Assembly (NCBI GenBank): GCA_018389105.1
Contig: JACATO010000308.1
Coordinates: 682,001-746,000, forward strand
From: Nautilus pompilius
Lineage: Eukaryota; Mollusca; Cephalopoda; Nautilida; Nautilidae
Direction of reading: 5' to 3'
Length of the DNA stretch: 64,000 nucleotides
Part shown: positions 13,433 through 26,118 of the stretch, in pieces
How the letters are laid out: the number at the start of each line of letters is the position of its first letter
How positions within the stretch are numbered: position 1 is the stretch's first letter
Made by a program: the position numbers and the translations under genes
The notes under the pieces: generated by a model
Told to the model about the DNA's origin: nothing
Databases searched by the model: none
The model's input: only the letters and a program-made list of their open reading frames with translations

Positions 13433-15528
13433 CAGTCATACCTCGCCTTACGTTGTTAATTTGTTCCAAGACTTGCGATTTAAGTTGAATAAACTCTTTA
13501 AAAAACAGCCTAGACCCCCTATAAATAATCCCATAACATCACTAATAACATCGGCGTAGAAATACAATAAATCATTCAATAGTTCAACATTTTTACATTC
13601 TTTTTAATAAATTTATATATTTTAATTGATACTAATGTAAAGAAAAAACAAAAAAATTTACCTGATAGGTGACATCCATGTGCTTGATAAGCCAGAGGTG
13701 GTGGTTGGAGGAAAACGAGGAGACTATGTTGACATTGATGGCTGAGGCTCTCCAGCAGATGATTCAAGTTCTTCCTGTTGATTTTCGATGCAGTGCAAGA
13801 ACTGGTCGAGAGTACCCTGAATAGTCTTGCTCTTATTTTCATGTAGGATGATCCTATAAGGAACAGCAGCATTGTGAAATGCCCCCATAATTTTTGCAAA
13901 GTGTTGAGCATTGGGATCCATCTCCTCGAAAACTGCAAGCACTTTCTCGACGTGCGCAAAGCCCTGCTGCATTCTGCTGATGGTGAAGCGTCACGGTTCT
14001 GGTAGATTTCGCATCCCTTCCAAAAGTCAAGGAGTGTGACGTCGTCATCCAGTTCCATTGCAGCTACAACCTGCCTAAGCGTATGTCTAAGGTAGTAGCG
14101 TTTGAAGATGGCAATGATCCCCTGGTCCATCGGCTGCAAGAGAGAGGTGGTGTTGGGGGAAGATGAACGATGGTGATGTTCGGATGAAAATCGACAAGGT
14201 TTTGCAGATGGCCAGGAGCATTGTCTAAAATAAGGAGCATCTTGAACGGGATGCCCTTCTCCTTACAATACTTCTCCACTGCTGGTACAAAGTGGTTGAA
14301 GAACCAATTGCAACAGTCACCCAAGCCTTTGGGTTTGCCATCCATACAACTGGGAGGGGCCTTGGGGATGTTCTTCAGCGATCAAGGATTCTGGGCATGA
14401 TACACCAGCAGTGGCTTTAACTTAAAGTCGCCAGAGCAATTGCCTCCCAACAGAAGGGTCAAACGGTGTTTTGTGACCTTTAAGTCTGGCATAGCCTTCT
14501 CCTCCTTGGCTATGAATGAACGATCTGGCATTCTCTTCCAGAAGAGACCGGTCTCATCCACGTTGAATATCTGCTCTGAAAGAAATCCGTCTCAATAATC
14601 TTCACCAAAGTCGCTGGAAATTCCGATGCAGCTAATTCGTCAGCCAACACACTTTCACCTTGGATCTTGATGTTGTGAAGACTGTGTCGCTGCTTAAACC
14701 GCATAAACGATCCTGAATTTCCCTTGAATTCCTCGTCTAGAAACTTCTTTTTGAGGTATTTAAACAAAGACAACGCTTTCTCCTGAATCAACAGCTGGCT
14801 TATGCAAATACACTGACGAGTCTGCCGTTCAATCCAAAGAGAAAGATGATGTTCCATTTCCTCATAAATCTTGCCTCTTTTCTTGTTGATGATGGTGTTC
14901 TTCATTGCTGGAACATCATCTTTGACGTGGGCTAAAATCCGTGCCTTATCATGAACGATTGTCAATACAGTCGTCTGATTCAAGCTAAAAGCACAAGCTA
15001 TGGTGGCAACCTTTTCACCATTTTCATGGCATTTTATCATAGCCAGCTTATCTTCCAACGATGTAGCACCAGATTTAGAACTATCAGTAGGAACTTTCTT
15101 CAGAACCATGGGGTACAAATAAAGCCACAAATTCAATGCTAATGAGACGCTGCAAAAAACACATGCACAAGCACAAGTTTGAATCAGCTGACAAGAACTA
15201 CAGCGCTGCCACGCAGCGAACGCTGGAACTATAGGTACCAAACATCATGTAAATTAAGTGTACTGTACACAATATTTAAAAAAATTTGAAGCTTTTAAAT
15301 AATTTCATAAATTATTTTACATATTTTAACATTTATTTTTTATGTGATTTTGCACCTTTTTATCGTTTTTTTAGGTGATTTTTAAAACTTTTATTGGTTT
15401 TTAATGTGTTTGCTGACTGACGTAACATAAAGTTGCATAAACTGATGTTAGTCAACTTGTATTTTTTCCTAATATTATTAACAAAAAACCGACGTAAGTC
15501 GGAAATGACGTAAAACGAGGTATGACTG
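13433..15528 (-). mobile_element. Full-length Tigger DNA transposon
   Basis: The element is bounded by perfect 13-bp ends, CAGTCATACCTCG at the left and its complement CGAGGTATGACTG at the right. Each is flanked by the dinucleotide TA (13431-13432 and 15529-15530), the target duplication of the Tc1/mariner/pogo superfamily. The CAGTNNTNCCTCG end is a hallmark of Tigger elements. At 2096 bp the length is normal for an autonomous Tigger. A minus-strand transposase fills the middle. CpG-rich remnants show it is younger than the AT-rich surroundings. Confidence 0.93.
13724..15109 (-). pseudogene. Tigger transposase (TIGD/jerky type), broken
   Basis: Translation from MVLKKVPTDSSKSGATSLED gives, in order: an N-terminal pogo-type helix-turn-helix (LEDKLAMIKCHENGEKVATI), a CENPB-type second DNA-binding domain (FLDEEFKGNSGSFMRFKQRH), and a DDE catalytic domain. 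The three catalytic acids are visible in VDETGLFWKR (about 14570-14535), LILDNAPGHL (about 14220) and QPMDQGIIAIFKRYY (about 14130). The C-terminal tail ends at 13724. A handful of frame changes and stops separate these blocks, so the copy is inactive but young enough to align along its whole length. The family protein would bind the element ends and cut and paste the element in the nucleus. Confidence 0.9.
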
Positions 15529-15548
15529 TATTATCATATTTTATAGAG

Positions 15549-15561
15549 CCCCCCCCCCCCC
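15549..15561. repeat. Poly-C run (13 C)
   Basis: An uninterrupted run of 13 C bases just outside the Tigger right end. Runs like this are unstable and prone to sequencing error. Confidence 0.9.
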
Positions 15562-17755
15562 GGATCTCAGTGATGAGTAGATAGATACCCCATCAAAAAT
15601 CCTAGAGCTTTTGTAATGTTTTTACAAAGAATATATCATAAATCAGCAATTACAGGGCCCCCAAGCTAAAATTCTATTCATTTTCTATGTATTAGAATTT
15701 AAGATTTAAGGAAATGTTTAGAATCTTAGCTTTAATAAATCAACTGCTTGAAATGACATCAAATGAGTATTAAATAGATATTGCTCTTTCAGAAGTTTGC
15801 CTATTCTTTTCATACAGACAGTGTTGTTTTGCTGAGTGCATACACATGTACTTTTCAATTTTTAAACATTGTAAAGTGCATTTATCTTACATTTTGCATG
15901 TGAAATTACAAAACACAATGGCTTTGAAATATATCAGGTCTGTCCAAGATTTCTAGATAACAGTTATTTTTTAGGTGATTGGGAACTATTAATTTTTTTT
16001 TAAATAACAAAAAATGAAAAAGATTAAAATGCAAAAAACGCATACAATTTAAAAAATGGTGCTTTTCATCCCCGCTGAATGTAATGATACAAGAGAAAAC
16101 CTATGCAGGCAGAACAATGTGTATGTGTATATAGACTTTCTAAAATTCATTTTGCCCCATTTTTCTTCAGAATTATTTAACAGCAACATATTAAAATATA
16201 GTGCAGGTTGTTTTGATTCTGTTAAGTACTCTAAATCAAAATAAAATACTTTAATTACATAGTTTCAAAAAAAAAAAATTCATTAATTTTAGCTTTTTCA
16301 ACCATCTCATAATTTTAGAGGAATCTAAACACATTTCTACCAGGATGGAAAAAAAACAAAAAAAAACAACCAAGAATGCTAGTACACAGCTGTGCAACCC
16401 TCAAAGCTAAATCATCGTTACCAGACTCTTCTTTCAGAAAGCTTCTTGTAATGGATTTCTTCTCTTTTTTAATGCAATCGCTGCACAACCATCAAAGCAT
16501 ATAGAAACAGTATCAACATCTGTTTCTGCAGCACCTAGAAGAAACATCAGCTGTTTTTTCCTAAGTCTATACACTTCATCAAGGTTGGATAGCAGAGTGA
16601 AAACAGAACAATTCAAGAAAAAAAACTTATTTAATATTTAATTTTTTTTTAAAAGAAATGTGTGTAACTTCAACTAAGTACAAATACAAATTTTCAATGA
16701 TACAAAGGTAAATTTGTATCCCTCTAATAAAAAAGGCCAAGTATGGTCATTTAGAACATATCATTAGATTACCAAGATTGAGCAATGAAATGAAGCCAGA
16801 AAAAGTCTATCCTTGAGTGACCAGCTCAACTATGGCCTAGAGTGGACATTTTATAAATCTAAAGCATGAGCATGTATGAGGCCCAGCGATGATTATGTCT
16901 GAAATATTCAGCATTCTCTATGCTCAAGATTTTAAATCATTTTTTAGACATTTCTACCAATGGTTTTCCTTTTAACTTTACCCACTTCTTAGAGTTACTG
17001 AGATTTATATTGTCCATCCTCGCAAGAATGTAAAAAGACAAACACAAAAAAACATTAAATGTGTACAAGTTATTCTCCTTAAAATGAATCAAGAGTAGGT
17101 GGTTTAGAAACCTCACTGAAACAGAATTAATGTGACAGCCAGGGGCAGTGACACCAGCACAGCAATTAGTCTTTCAGACCAACAACAGGTTTCAGAGTCA
17201 TATATAATCACTAACATTATTTTTGGGGGAGTGGCAAAACTCTAAAAGCTAAAAGCATGAGAAACTGGATCTCTTACTTGGCTGATAAATTAAAATATAG
17301 TCAACAAGCTCACTTTGTCAACTCACTTTTTTAATTCTTGAACCAGGGGCTCATTTATAATTTTATATTTAGATTAACTTTAGCATTAGATGTACAGTGT
17401 TGGAGATTAGTTGTGCTTTAACATCCAATGAATGCTTCATATGAATCAATTCCTGGTAAATTTAAATTAGAGGGAGAAAGAGAGAATAAGTGAAATCTTT
17501 AGACAACCTGTGTCATGGAAATTGGGAAAAAATAAAACTTGTATGCACACATGTGCAGTTGATCTGGGTTGTTTTGTCCAGTTTTATTTGATTTTGTTTC
17601 TGTAAAATAAAATGTTGCTATAATCAACTCTTACCAATTGCAAAAATTCATAATCAGGTACTTATGAAGCTTTTTCTACCAATCATACAACGGTAAAAAA
17701 TTGAAAAATCCAAACGATGAAAAAGTGTTGACTATGTGAATAAAAAAATCATCCA
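15562..17755. other. AT-rich stretch, no firm gene
   Basis: Mostly low-complexity AT-rich DNA. The only coding-like patch is on the minus strand at 16434-16550, after a fair splice acceptor (TTTCTTCTAG). It reads ETDVDTVSICFDGCAAIALK and soon reaches a stop. I do not recognise it and treat it only as a finding. A short GC-richer patch near 17.14-17.2 kb may be a SINE scrap. Confidence 0.4.
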
Positions 17756-17759
17756 TTCA

Positions 17760-18340
17760 TCTTGGGCACCACTATAGTTCTGGAAAACACCAGCATATCA
17801 AGCAGCTGCATTTGCCACAGCCTTCACTGTACTAAAAATGCTCCCATTTTTCAAACCTTAAGTGACTCAGAAATCATCAATGCTGTTCTAAGTAGTTGAT
17901 AATGAAGACAAAGATGACAGTGATGAGCCAGTTCATGAGCAAAAGAAAATGACTATAGCAGAGGCTATTTCCTTTGATGACAATCTTATTAATTTTATGA
18001 AGCAAAAACCATTTACTACTAAGCAGAAAATTATGCAGATTTATAAACTAAGAGATAAATTTGAGAGCATCGAATGATTACATTCTTCTACCACCAGCAA
18101 CTTCTTCATCAGAACCAGATTACACTGAATACACCTGAATTTATAAACATGACTGTCAGTGATACATCAAATTTCCAACCTGATATTTCTTTTATGTAAA
18201 TTCCTACCGTCTCATCTGTTGCATCATCCTCACCTTTTTTTAGTGGCTTTGCTTTTAGCTACCCCCGAACATCTGTAATTGTGCTACACCACTTCACTGC
18301 AAATCTACAGAATATTCTGCAGTAAATTAAACATTTATTA
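17760..18340 (+). mobile_element. Tigger/pogo transposase C-terminal remnant
   Basis: On the plus strand, with stops read through, the sequence gives LSDSEIINAVL, then an acidic run (NEDKDDSDEPVHEQ), then MTIAEAISFDDNLINFMKQK and FTTKQKIMQIYKLRDK. An acidic linker followed by a helical segment is the usual C-terminus of Tigger-type transposases. No catalytic domain is present and no terminal repeats were found, so this is a truncated old copy. Unlike most elements in the window it lies on the plus strand. Confidence 0.5.
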
Positions 18341-20445
18341 AATTCATCTTATTTTTATCATTGTTTATTTTTGCCAAGCCTAAATACAAACACAGGTTAC
18401 TGACTGATTTCCTTTGCAAGGGTTGAGACATCCAACATTTCAACTTGGGCTACTCTTTGCAGTCCACGTTGTAAGAAGATCAATATAATATTTTTTTAGT
18501 AAATAAAACAACACATTTCCCAAGTTTATTTTATTTGTAACATTGTTTATAAAAACATTGTTTTGGTTGATGTGCTGTGTAAGATTTGAGACATATAACA
18601 TCCAAAAATATCTATCATTTAAAATAGCTCATGATTTTACATTGAGGGTGGACTAGCAAATGATGATGGTAAGTAATTTCAGAAAATGCAGAAAGGAGAT
18701 AGTAAGAGGAAAGAACTGTGCTTTCTTGAATAACCTGTGTATTACAACAAAATTTAGCCTATGTAGAAGTCAAGCAACACTAATTAAGTAAAAATTTGAA
18801 ATAAAACATGAGTTTTGTTAGTCTAAAAATGTAGACTTTCTTTTCAATGTTTACATATCCAGATATGTCTCAACAGCTAGCTTATAAAATTCTCTTCCAC
18901 TATACCTGCTCAACCAGTTAATTAGTATATGAATTCAGATTTTAAAACTTGTCTTTCCTCTTCTACTCTAAAACAGACCTTACAAACTTTAGAACTATTC
19001 TAAATATTTTGCAGCTAAATGTGTAGTTATAAGGATGCCTCCATCATTTTAAAGCAATTAAGAAAGTATAATTTCTTTATTAAACTAAAAATAAGACAAA
19101 ATAGATTTATCTTTAACTTAAATAATACCCTTTTTCAATAAAATTAATATTTAAAAAAAATTAGGTGGTAAATTTTTTTTCACCTTGTGACCAAAAAAGG
19201 AAGTGATAATTTGTTCATTACCTAATGATAACAAATTGTACTAAAAGCAGTAATTTAAAAAATGAAACCCCATAAAAATCAAATTTAGTGATTACAATCA
19301 CTTCACAAGTTCATAAGACTTACACAAAAAAGCCATCATTTAACTAAGAATATGCTAGTAGGAGACATAATAAACAATCCTAAGTTTATGTAAGATGTTT
19401 GTTAATGCACTACGTTTATTCCTCTTTTCACCAGCCTCACCATTTTGTACACGTCTAAAAAAAATTAATAAAAGTAACATTCCAACTAAGTACTCTTTCC
19501 CATACATGGCTAGAATTCTATTTAGTTTTATTTTGCATATTTTATTAACAAGAATAATTTCTCATTCAAATTCAAACATGAAGGATGCTTAACAGGCCAG
19601 ACAAAGCCTGCAGACACTTAATATATTACCTGAACATATATGAGTACTATTTGAGAATATTCAAGCATCAATAAATCTGTACAATTAACACCAGTTTTGA
19701 AAATTTTGATTTTTCAAGCAAGTTTAATTAAATTACTCTGCACAAATCAAACAAAATTTAGAATAAAAGAACAAACAAACAATCATAAAACTAATATCTA
19801 CTGAACATTTCAAGTACACAAAATAAACTGTACTTACAAAAAATAATGACAGCCAGTGAGATGTGTTTATACCAACCCTGTTTCATTGTATTCCATTGCC
19901 TTTATCACATCACTCTTATTTGCTAAGGCAGTAAAGTACTAACCCAGAAATTAGAGAGTACACTGCATTAATCATCAGGGTTTATGATAAAATTTCTTTT
20001 GTTAATGCAAGTAAAAAAAAAGTACTTGTCTAGGAGCAACAGCAAATTGCTGAGGTATCACTCATCTGTTTGTCCAACCATACAAATATGTGAAGCTTTA
20101 AAAAATTCTAATTAATTTCCAAAGCACCTGAAATGTCAACACGTGTACAGTACCATGACATTTACTTTATTTAAACATAGGCTTGTGTAACTGAGAATTT
20201 ATTTCCAACAGATTAAAGTATTACCAAAAACAAATTCAGTTTCATGAAAAATTCCCTTTGACAAATCTACTGCATTTGCCAAAATTAATACTACACAAAA
20301 AAAAAAAATTATTCAGAAATTGTCTTTGTGATTGCAGTCCCAATTGTGGCAATGTTCATTTAGCTAATTTTGTTTTAAATGATGACATGTAAAACCCATA
20401 GTTTTGGTGATTACTACTTAAAATTCAGCAAACAGATATTCTAGC
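18341..20445. other. AT-rich stretch, no gene recognised
   Basis: No coding pattern, structured repeat or transposon motif that I can support. Confidence 0.55.
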
Positions 20446-20448
20446 CAC

Positions 20449-20910
20449 CACCTCTGGCTGCATTTTGTGTGGCCCAGTAGTAAACTATTGGACTATCAAG
20501 GCTAAAGGCCTGAGTTGTTTGATCTCCAGTCCGGGTGAACTCAGTTTTGCATGTCTCCCTAACAAGATTTCTTCTCATTCTTCTTCATCGGCTGGCAACA
20601 TGAGTTTTGTTCAAGCACTCCACTTTCCTCCCACATCTAAAAGTAAAGAATTATACCATGGTTTTCCAGTATGGGTGATGGACATTCCAGAGGAAGGGGG
20701 ATTAACTCTTGCACTTTGACCACTGCTCAAAAGCCCCCCAGCTGTAACCAGGTAACTTATTTTGTCACCAAGGCCAATACCCCACACCTTGCCCTCTTCT
20801 AGTTTACTGCTGTGAGATATCCACATACCTTGAAGGTCCAGAGGGGGTTTGCTGAGAGAGAAAACTTTGTTCTGAGGCAAGCACTTAGGTAAATTGTGCC
20901 TTTCCTGCAT
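20449..20910 (+). repeat. tRNA-headed SINE copy, plus strand (longest)
   Basis: The head reads GTGGCCCAGTAGTAAACTA (A-box-like) and, about 40 bases on, GAGTTGTTTGATCTCC (B-box-like), the spacing of a tRNA-derived RNA polymerase III promoter. Next come the CTTTCCTCCCACATCT block and a 3' region containing CAGGTAACTTATTTTGTCAC. That 3' region recurs in the copy near 49.5 kb (CAGGTAACTTACTTGGTCAC). Two copies sharing both head and tail define one dispersed SINE family. The right border is uncertain and may lie at 20780 or extend to about 20960. Confidence 0.65.
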
Positions 20911-20960
20911 TCAGGAAAGAGTTGAATGGTGAGCTACTTCTTTAGTCTCTCACAAACCTT

Positions 20961-22570
20961 CACGAGGAGGATAAATCTCACTTATAAACAGCTATGATGG
21001 CAAAATGTAGAACTGATCTTACCACACTACACACCTACCCATACAACTTTACACTGCAATTAGAAATTTCCAGTTTGAATAAAATGAAAAGCACAAAAAA
21101 ATAGAAAGAAAAAGAATAAATAACAAGCAAAGTGAAATTTTAGAATAAAACATTCCACTCACCAAGAAACAAATGTAAAAGTATATTTTGCTTTCTATTT
21201 TAATATCTAAAAAGGAAAGAAATTGCAACTTAAAATAAAAAGAAAGATTTAATCACAAGGACTCATTGAAAATGCTTTAATAATAAAAAATAAATGACAA
21301 AATGTGTTATTTTCTGAAATAAACTGTAAAATTGTTCATTTGAAACAGACTACAGAAATTACCGCCCAGAATGTTTGCCAATTGGATGAGAAATTCACCA
21401 TTAATGTGACAAAGTGCTAGGGATTTGTGTAAAGCAAAAAATGTGTTATGGACTACAAAACACCAAGGCAAATCACAAATGCAAAGCTAGGTGGACTAAC
21501 ATTGAGGAAACATTGGAGAAATATATGCTAACCCAACATGCTGCATTTGTGGACTTAATACTACTGTACAGCTAAGAGAGACTAAAAGCCAAGCAAATCA
21601 CAACTGATGATTACTGTCATTACATCTTTCCCATCTTTCTCTTGCTTGTGTTAAGTATTCATCATGGCAGTTTCCTGGAGGTGTGTATCATATTATCCAA
21701 TCAAAGAACAGCTAAGTGTGTTGACCTCCATGTTTGCCTAGTTGTGAACCAAAAATGTCAGACAACTTAAACCAAACTGAATATTGACTTGTGCTATCAA
21801 AAATGAACCAAGCTGAATTGAATTTCTGAATTTGAGTGTGCTGTAATGTCTCAAAATCAGTAAAAGTGTCAAAGATAGACTAAACTAACACGTTTGACTT
21901 TTTAAAGTAGGCGATACAACAGAGCAAACGACATGAGATCACCTTATGATCAATGTCATAGTCACTAAAAATAGATACCAGAACTGATGATAACATTTGC
22001 AGCTTGTTTCAAATATCTCTCTATGATTACAAACATGTTGAAAAACTATTTCAACACCCTGTATATCCAGAAGATTGTCCCAGAAGGTAGTTCAATAATA
22101 TGCACAAACAGCTCATTAATATTCATGAGTCTAGATGTAGTGTAGACAGCAAAGAGATATGATAGTGTTATGAAGGATTTGAAATATTTTTCTCAATGAC
22201 TGAATGTTTGGCTAACTACCACAATTGATCTAGCCTTGTGTTATACTCCGAATCAACTTATCCATGAATGAAAGAAAGAAAAATGGGAAAATCAGCCAAT
22301 TCAACTTATACTACACAATGATTTATTCTCCAAAAAATTTAATATTTTTTTTGTTTCATGTCTGTTAAAAATAAAAGTTTCATTGTCAACTGTACAAAAA
22401 CTAAATTTGATAACTATAAACATATACTTAAAAAATTAAATGCTAAAAAAGTTTTGTTTTGCGATATTAATGAATGCAAAATCAAAATAATAATTTCTCT
22501 CTATTCCATTTTTTCATGTACATAAGCTTCCAACTGAATGTCAACACAGCTTCCTCATCAACTAGATTTG
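20961..22570. other. No gene recognised
   Basis: A somewhat less AT-rich patch at 21.35-21.9 kb looks like decayed interspersed repeat, but I could not match it to a family. The rest is featureless AT-rich DNA. Confidence 0.45.
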
Positions 22571-22574
22571 ACAG

Positions 22575-22770
22575 CCAGCAGTTGGCCGAGTGTAGTGCAC
22601 CAGCCTGTTATAGCAAAGGGGTCGGGTCATGCCTGATACCTGTTGGGGATTGACATGGTTTCCTCCCACAACTAAAATCAGGAATTCTAGTAGGAACTTT
22701 CCAGTTTTCGCTAAAGACAGATATGTCAAGACCAACAAAATGCAGGATTGGCAATGCCTTTAATTAGTAA
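22575..22770 (+). repeat. tRNA-headed SINE copy, plus strand
   Basis: The head has TTGGCCGAGTGTAGTGCACC (A-box-like) and GGGTCGGGTCATGCC (B-box-like), followed by GTTTCCTCCCACAACTAAAA. Same layout as the copies near 6.7, 20.5 and 49.4 kb. The 3' CAGGTAACTTA tail is absent, so this copy is shortened at its end. Confidence 0.55.
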
Positions 22771-23152
22771 ACATCATAATACACAACCTGATCTGGTATA
22801 ATGTTGTTTTCAAGATGTGATATTTTTTTTTAAAGTTTATTTCAGCTTTGGTTACTACTTTATAGATCACTACATGTAGAAATAACTATTTCAGACTATT
22901 TTATATGTAAAAGTTATCAGGTTCATCCAGGATGCAAACAGAAATTTTATAGATCAGCAGATAGTATTCAAAAACTGTTCTTTATTCATTTTTAATTCCT
23001 TTCTAGTTATCATATGAAATAAATAATTTTATACTAATTTTGAATTTCAATAATGAACTAAAATTGTACTTTTCTCAATTAAGCTTAATTAGAGGCATAG
23101 TATATTATTTTCGACAGAATATGGGTAATCTTTCTGATTCTGACTAAATGGC

Positions 23153-24990
23153 ATAGGCAGATCTAGAACAGATTTTTTGAGGAGCACTATTTCGAGAGCC
23201 TATTAACTAATTTAAAAAAATACACAATATATATTTTTTCACAAAAATGTATTATACAGAATAAAAGAATGTTTCTCTATTTTATTTTAGCAAATCAGTC
23301 GATTATTTCTTCTCTTTCCATGTTAATGTTCAAATATACATATAATAAAGCTAGACCAGTTAGTTAATTGTTCAATTTTCATGTCCTGAACTTGCTGTCT
23401 TAGAGGGAAAGGTAGTAAATATCTTTAAAATTGTGCTTATATTTGGAAAACTGGTTCCATCATAAAGTAAAATAGAATCAATTGCATTATTTGGAATAGT
23501 CTTTTTCATGCATTTTTTCACTCTACCAGTAAGTCATTTCTCTTATAAACATGTCTGTCATAATACCACATGGCAAAACTTCAGCGTACATACTTCCTAT
23601 TTTTTATGACTACAAAACTACGCTTTCATTTTGTAAAGATTTACAGTGGCAAAGTTACAAAAAATACTTAAGACAAACATTGTATTGATATAATACATTT
23701 GCAGCTCATTTCAGCTATCTCTTCAAATCTTTGAACAATAAGCATTTTGAAATAATGCATGTTTGCTACACCATTTTGATAAACTTAAATTCAAAGCATG
23801 ATCAGCACAACAAATGCGTTTGGAATTTGTAGCAACCTTTTTGAGATGTTATAACACTGTAGCCATCTGTAGCAACGCCAATACAATGTATTGGATTTCA
23901 GAATTACTCTTTTTTCCAGTAATTTTTAATTCTAATATTTGTCTATAGGATAATTAAATTCGTAGCAGTCTAAAAATGCGAAATCATTATGTATTGCATC
24001 TTTGTTAAAATACTGAAGGCAAAGGCTGAGTTGACTTGTGTGTGAAATATCCATAGTTTATTCAACACGGTTGAATAACGTTTTGATTATTTTACTCTGC
24101 TAATAATTGTTGTTGAGCATCAATTCGTTTTATTGGTATATGTAGCAGCAAGTTCTGAAAATGCTGTTTAAGTTATTTATCACCAGCAGAAACAAAAATG
24201 AAGTGCCCTAAAGCTTCCTTCACTTCTTACAAGATCAGCTTTTGTACTGAGAAAGCCATCATCACGACGTTCATGCGAAGGAAGTCTTTGTCATCTACAA
24301 AACTTTGCTGTTTCAATGATTGAAAAAAGACTTCCACAATTCTCTTTCAAATGCTGTAGTTGTTTAGTCGAGAGTTGATTCATGGATTGTTCCTTTTTCT
24401 GGTGCTTCATAGGTACTTGTAAAATCTTTAGCTGCTTCGCTGCAGCACAATGCTATGATATCTTTTCATGTGTTTTGATTTCAATCTTTACCAAATTGTT
24501 TATCATATAAACGTAATGTGTTTATGACTAATTTGTTTCCCATAGTTGTCAACAAACCTTGAACCTTTTCAGAATACATCAACCAAGAAAATTTTCTTAA
24601 CTTTGTCTTCCTAAGTATGGCTTCTCATTCTTACCTTTCTTGAAGAAAGATGGAGATATGTATAATCATTTGGTGGATTCCAGTGATCTTTCATAAGGTT
24701 GTTTTTTCCAAAATCAGTAAGTTTTTGTGTACCTTTCAGAACCATTTTGATTTTTTATGATTATTTATGTGATCTTCACGGAGGTCTCTATCAGACAATA
24801 ATTTTGTTCATTTTCATCAATAAGCATTTCTTCTTGAACGGTATTTCTTCATTATTGCAATCTAAATCATTTCTGTCTTCTGCTTTTTCCAGGAAAGTTT
24901 GACCTTTACATTTTTGCAAGAAATGTTATATTCTGGTTATTCTTGCTTTGAGTTTCTGTGTTTTTTTACTCTTAATTTTCTTTTAGCCTG
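23153..24990 (-). mobile_element. Old hAT transposon of the TTF/DUF4371 (ZMYM1-like) type
   Basis: No long open frame survives, but the minus strand, read across many stops and frame changes, matches this family in order. KDHWNPPNDYTY (near 24.7 kb) marks the TTF zinc-finger region. HERRDDGFLSTKADLVRSEG (near 24.25 kb) matches the DUF4371 start, usual form RGHRDDGPL...NEGNFRALL. CIGVATDGYSVITSQKG (near 23.88 kb) is the catalytic-acid block. CCADHALNLSLSKWCSKHA (near 23.79 kb) follows. FPNISTILKIFTTFPLKTAS (near 23.42 kb) is the hATC dimerisation domain. The left end near 23153 resembles a hAT terminus, but I found no matching right terminus. Very old, dead copy. Confidence 0.8.
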
Positions 24991-24999
24991 AATATAGAA

Positions 25000-26082
25000 C
25001 AAAATATTTTTTAAAAATTAATTATAAAACTAGCTTTAATTAAAAAAATTATAATCTTCTAAACAAATAAATCTACATTAAATTCATGAGGAAAAATAAA
25101 AAATTGCTGAATAACTGAAATTTAAAATGTGATGAAAAACAATAAAAATATAAATTTTTATTAATTTATTTAAAATGCATATGATGCTTTTAAATGGTTT
25201 GTTTAGAAATGAATGCGCCATGTTTTCAGTATAGTGATAAAGCAAATACAACACTTCTATCAAAACAAGAATTACTGACTATAAACATTTTGATGCTTGC
25301 AAATGTTACAAAAATCTTTTTAGAGCAATTAAACTTCAGCATTATTTTTGATCTTTGTTTAATTTTTTTAAAATCCATTTTAATAAGATAATATTTTATT
25401 TCAGAGATTTAAAATCAGGGAGGACTTAAATGATCAACATGCATTAGTTTCTATTAGCTAAGAAAGAGCATGAGTAAATATACACCCCTTTGATTGGACA
25501 AATACCTATAAATCAAAGGCTAGCTCCTCATTAATTCTAAATCCGTGGAAAAATTAAAATATTATCCATTAATAAAAATTGAGAATCTTTTGCACAGAAA
25601 TCATATCAATAATTAATTGATGTATAATCTGTTTTTGTCATAACTGCTGATAGTTGACTGATGTTAAGTGATGTTCAGTAAAATCAAAATAGAACAATAT
25701 TCTTAAATCCTTAAACATATCATCATCATTATAAATACAATATCAGTAGGCAAGTTAACCCATTTTCTAAATAGGCAAAAACACAGTACTTACTGAAAGT
25801 CCTTGTAGCTGGTGTTGTGGGATAGCGCCCATGCTGGATATTAACAGTGAGAAGATGGGACAAATCCAGCAGTTGAAGTAGAGTGAAGTTGCTGCCTTGT
25901 TGGAAATCAAATTTTTTCAGCAAGGTGATGGAGTGTTGACAATTTTTTGGTGCTTTCTTAATCCTCTTTGTTTTGTAGTGAGATGGCATTCTTTTGGGAG
26001 TATGGACATTGATGATGTTTACCTGCTGGCATTTTCTGTCTGCTCTCTTGTACTCTCCAGCTCTTTGCTTTTTATAGATCTG

Positions 26083-26118
<36 letters not shown>

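Noticed and set aside
13576-14139. 187-codon frame as a separate protein
   Set aside because: It begins within the third catalytic block of the Tigger transposase and drifts out of frame; part of the transposon.
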